Of a DNA stretch of 64,000 nt, positions 61,701 through 64,000 are shown in pieces. The stretch comes from Seonamhaeicola maritimus (lineage in GTDB: Bacteria > Bacteroidota > Bacteroidia > Flavobacteriales > Flavobacteriaceae). The position numbers and the translations under genes were made by a program. The stretch is from positions 1,072,957 to 1,136,956 of the forward strand of contig NZ_VRKQ01000008.1 of the NCBI RefSeq assembly GCF_008056315.1. The letters are read 5' to 3'. How positions within the stretch are numbered: the stretch's first letter is position 1; each line of letters starts with the position of its first letter. The notes under the pieces are model-generated. The model was not told the DNA's origin and did no database searches. It worked only from the letters and a program-made list of their open reading frames with translations.

Positions 61701-62885
61701 TTAAAGATAGCTCAACCACCATTTTTTCTTATTGTTCGTTTTATAAATCATGTATTTTTTACTAGGAAAATACAGTAGCGTAACAATGAAAATCCACATA
61801 ACATAAACTACAAATAGGGAGTAACCTTGTTTAGCAAGTGTTAAAATTGGTCTTCCTGTAGAGTTTGATAATATTTCTTGCCAGTTATCATTCAGTAAAA
61901 TAACACCAAGAATGGCAAAACTATGTATTACAAATATGTGTAGGAAGTAATAAAACAGTGGTACTCTACCAAAAACTAAAAAGAAATCAGTGATTTTGTT
62001 ATTTGCCTTTTCAATAGCATATAAGAATAGTAGTGAGGGACCAATAGTAATCAATAAATAACATAAAGAGGGAGGGTACTTGGTCACTTTAAAAAAGGAC
62101 ATCACAGTTTTTCCTAAAGTGTCTTGCACAGACCAAGGGTTTAAATCGCCATAAAGATTGACACCTCTAATGATAAAGAATAATAATACCGAACAAATAC
62201 CTAATCTAAGTAACCATTTCTTTCTGATTTCCTTTAGAAACCCTCTGGTATACAATGAACCAAAACAATAACCTAGAGCAATTAAACCTATCCAAGGAAT
62301 TACAGGATATGCAACAAAGGCAAACCGAGTTTGACTAATTGGTATGACATTTGGTTGATGTAACATGTACCAAAGAATAGATTTTAAGCTATTACCTTGC
62401 ATTGTGATGCTATCTAACATGTTATGTCCGGCAACAAGAATAATACCGGTTATAAGAATGACCTTTTTTGGGAGTAGAATAATAAAGGAAAGGACTATCA
62501 TGCCTATTCCAATAGCCCAAATAACTTGTAAGCCAATGAAACTATAGGTAAGATCAAATGTCCAATTAAGGCTATTTACAAATATTTCAAGAAAAACCAA
62601 CCATAATCCTCTAGTAAATAGAAATTTAAAAAGTTGAGGTTTTGTCTTGTTGCTCCCATATAAATAGGCCGATGTTCCTGCTAAAAAAACAAAAACTGGT
62701 GCACAATAATGGGTTATAAACCTCGTAAAAAACAAAATTGGTGTTGTGGTTTCCAAATCTGTAGGGTTATTCATTGATGCGCCTAAATGGAAATAATCTC
62801 TTGTATGATCTAGAGCCATTAAAACCATAACAAGACCTCTTAAAATGTCTATAGATTGAATTCTGGTAGATTTGGGTTTAGACAT
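61701..62885 (-). CDS. DUF1624/HGSNAT-like membrane acyltransferase
   Basis: 394 residues, about ten membrane helices. The beginning RIQSIDILRGLVMVLMALDHTRDYFHLG is the typical DUF1624/YeiB-like start with the conserved Asp and His. Later blocks are FITHYCAPVFVFLAGTSAYLYG, AFVAYPVIPWIGLIALGYCFG and FGRVPLFYYFLHIFVIHSFAILG. Human HGSNAT transfers acetyl to glucosamine across a membrane; here acceptor unknown. Three bases from the permease gene and 9 from MBOAT. Confidence 0.9.
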   Translation of the reverse strand: MSKPKSTRIQSIDILRGLVMVLMALDHTRDYFHLGASMNNPTDLETTTPILFFTRFITHYCAPVFVFLAGTSAYLYGSNKTKPQLFKFLFTRGLWLVFLEIFVNSLNWTFDLTYSFIGLQVIWAIGIGMIVLSFIILLPKKVILITGIILVAGHNMLDSITMQGNSLKSILWYMLHQPNVIPISQTRFAFVAYPVIPWIGLIALGYCFGSLYTRGFLKEIRKKWLLRLGICSVLLFFIIRGVNLYGDLNPWSVQDTLGKTVMSFFKVTKYPPSLCYLLITIGPSLLFLYAIEKANNKITDFFLVFGRVPLFYYFLHIFVIHSFAILGVILLNDNWQEILSNSTGRPILTLAKQGYSLFVVYVMWIFIVTLLYFPSKKYMIYKTNNKKKWWLSYL

Positions 62886-62894
62886 TTATTGGTT

Positions 62895-64000
62895 TTAAAA
62901 CTGAAAATAAATAAACTGCTCACCACTTCCTTGAGCTATAATCAATAAAAATGTCATAATGGCCCAAACCACACCCAAAACGTAAGGAGATGTTTTTAAT
63001 GATACATCTTTCATGGAGGTATTTCTCATAAACCAATGACATAAAAACAATATTGCAATAACCGTTGTTACTTTAATAATAGTAAAGGTGTCAAGGATTT
63101 TTTCGCCACCGGTTTGCATATAAAACATTGACTTAATCATATCCCAAGCTTTTTCAAAGGTTCTTGCCCTGAAGAAAACCCAAGTTATATTTACACAACT
63201 AAAAGTTATAAAAGCTAAAAACATACCATTCCATTTGGTGATTTCAAATGGTAAGAATCGTCTCTGTAGGCGTTCTAATATTAAGTAAGTACCATGTAAA
63301 CCACCCCAAACCATAAAGGTCCATGCGGCTCCATGCCATAAACCACCAAGTAACATGGTTATCATTAACGCTGCATACAAACGGGTAATTCCATGTCTAT
63401 TCCCTCCTAAAGGAATATATAAATAATCTCTTAACCAGCTGGATAATGAAATGTGCCAACGTCTCCATAAATCTGAAAAACCAAGTGATGCATAAGGGTA
63501 TTTAAAGTTGTCTGGTAAAATAATACCAAGCATTAAAGCGATACCAATGGCACAGGTTGAATAACCGGCAAAATCGAAAAATATCTGCCCTGAGAATGCT
63601 ATAGTGCCAACCCAAGCGTCAATACCATGTAGTAACTTTGTAGACCCAAAAACATCATCAGATGTTCCAGCCAATAGCGTATCTGCCATGACTACTTTTT
63701 GGAACAACCCAATAGTTAGTAAAAACAAACCCCAAATAAATTGATTGGTAGTAGCTTTCTTTTCTTCGTAGAATTGTGTGATTAAGTCTTTTGCCCGAAC
63801 TATAGGTCCTGCCACTAATTGAGGGAAGAACGTAACATATAATGCGAAATCTAGAAATGTTCGAGCACGTTCAGTTTTTCTTTTATACATGTCTATGGTA
63901 TAAGACATTGTTTGGAATGTGTAAAAAGAAATACCCATAGGCAATAATATATCCATAGGTTTTGCCTGAAAATCTATTCCAACGCTATTTACTATGGTAA
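62895..64000 (-). CDS. MBOAT family O-acyltransferase, AlgI-like (5' truncated by window edge)
   Basis: The frame stays open to the right edge (reading ...TIVNSVGIDFQAKP before the first internal Met at 63956), so the true start lies outside. About 368 residues of a usual ~480 are present. Features: MGISFYTFQTMSYTIDMYK, VAGPIVRAKDL, the signature RRWHISLSSWLRDYLYIPLGG and the catalytic His in LLGGLWHGAAWTFMVWGGLHG. AlgI-type enzymes O-acetylate exported polysaccharides. It heads the five-gene run as seen in this window. Confidence 0.93.
   Translation of the reverse strand, partial: TIVNSVGIDFQAKPMDILLPMGISFYTFQTMSYTIDMYKRKTERARTFLDFALYVTFFPQLVAGPIVRAKDLITQFYEEKKATTNQFIWGLFLLTIGLFQKVVMADTLLAGTSDDVFGSTKLLHGIDAWVGTIAFSGQIFFDFAGYSTCAIGIALMLGIILPDNFKYPYASLGFSDLWRRWHISLSSWLRDYLYIPLGGNRHGITRLYAALMITMLLGGLWHGAAWTFMVWGGLHGTYLILERLQRRFLPFEITKWNGMFLAFITFSCVNITWVFFRARTFEKAWDMIKSMFYMQTGGEKILDTFTIIKVTTVIAILFLCHWFMRNTSMKDVSLKTSPYVLGVVWAIMTFLLIIAQGSGEQFIYFQF

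Noticed and set aside
1-64000. CRISPR arrays, tRNA or rRNA genes, insertion sequences, phage genes
   Set aside because: No regularly spaced repeats, cloverleaf-like sequences, transposase or integrase motifs were found on either strand.

Overview
The window looks like a chromosomal segment of a marine-type member of the Flavobacteriaceae (Bacteroidetes). The evidence is low GC content, A-rich leaders instead of Shine-Dalgarno sites, Bacteroidetes promoter elements (TTG about 20 bases before TAnnTTTG), and family markers: a head-GIN lipoprotein, PspC/PadR, a 2TM-domain LytS/LytTR system, a TonB-dependent receptor with a carboxypeptidase-like N-terminal domain, and a DnaJ with a reduced zinc region. 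I see no rRNA or tRNA gene, insertion sequence, phage gene or CRISPR array. Both window edges cut a gene: a GH43 glycosidase at the left and an MBOAT acyltransferase at the right.

Layout. 1-6.4 kb: GH43 tail, envelope-stress type PadR-PspC-head-GIN block, DUF4870, DUF4442 and AIM24 proteins. 6.4-8 kb: divergent oxyR/dps pair with OxyR-like boxes between them. 8-15.2 kb: RDD gene divergent from a tight six-gene SpoIIM/membrane/DUF4129/DUF4350/MoxR/DUF58 operon. 15.2-23.1 kb: housekeeping genes (TRIC channel, cyclophilin, CoA NUDIX, acyltransferase, NYN-LOTUS protein, topoisomerase III, pseudouridine synthase, ECF sigma factor with a membrane partner). 23.5-32.7 kb: TonB-dependent receptor, two KDG-type sugar kinases flanking a PQQ-type sugar dehydrogenase-cytochrome fusion and a Tat-exported epimerase, a CBM9-like lipoprotein and TonB. 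32.9-37.1 kb: sensor operon with a LytS-like kinase, three further 2TM proteins and a LytTR regulator. 37.2-46.8 kb: two Gfo/Idh/MocA oxidoreductases, then a minus-strand cluster with AraC regulator, NTF2-like protein, agmatine-deiminase-like lipoprotein, nitrilase and flavin monooxygenase, then DUF1080 and YceI proteins. 46.9-55.9 kb: grpE-dnaJ, an ABC exporter/MscS/sigma-54 regulator operon, PPK2 and small proteins. 56.1-64 kb: a five-gene minus-strand run encoding MBOAT, DUF1624, APC permease, tricorn-like protease and a PD40 propeller protein.

Main observation. The promoter of the 2TM/LytTR operon and the promoter of the TonB-dependent receptor gene 9 kb away share the same architecture. 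Each has two 9-bp boxes resembling the LytTR-family consensus, 21 bp apart start to start, a TTTG-type -7 element at the same distance downstream, and a similar early leader. This predicts that the LytTR regulator controls its own operon and the receptor. The operon also carries five copies of the 2TM module and a folded intergenic repeat just before the regulator gene. Other items worth a look are two palindromic operator candidates between the epimerase and a sugar kinase, a sigma-54 activator without a DNA-binding domain, three different intergenic repeat elements, and the nitrilase/deiminase/monooxygenase cluster.
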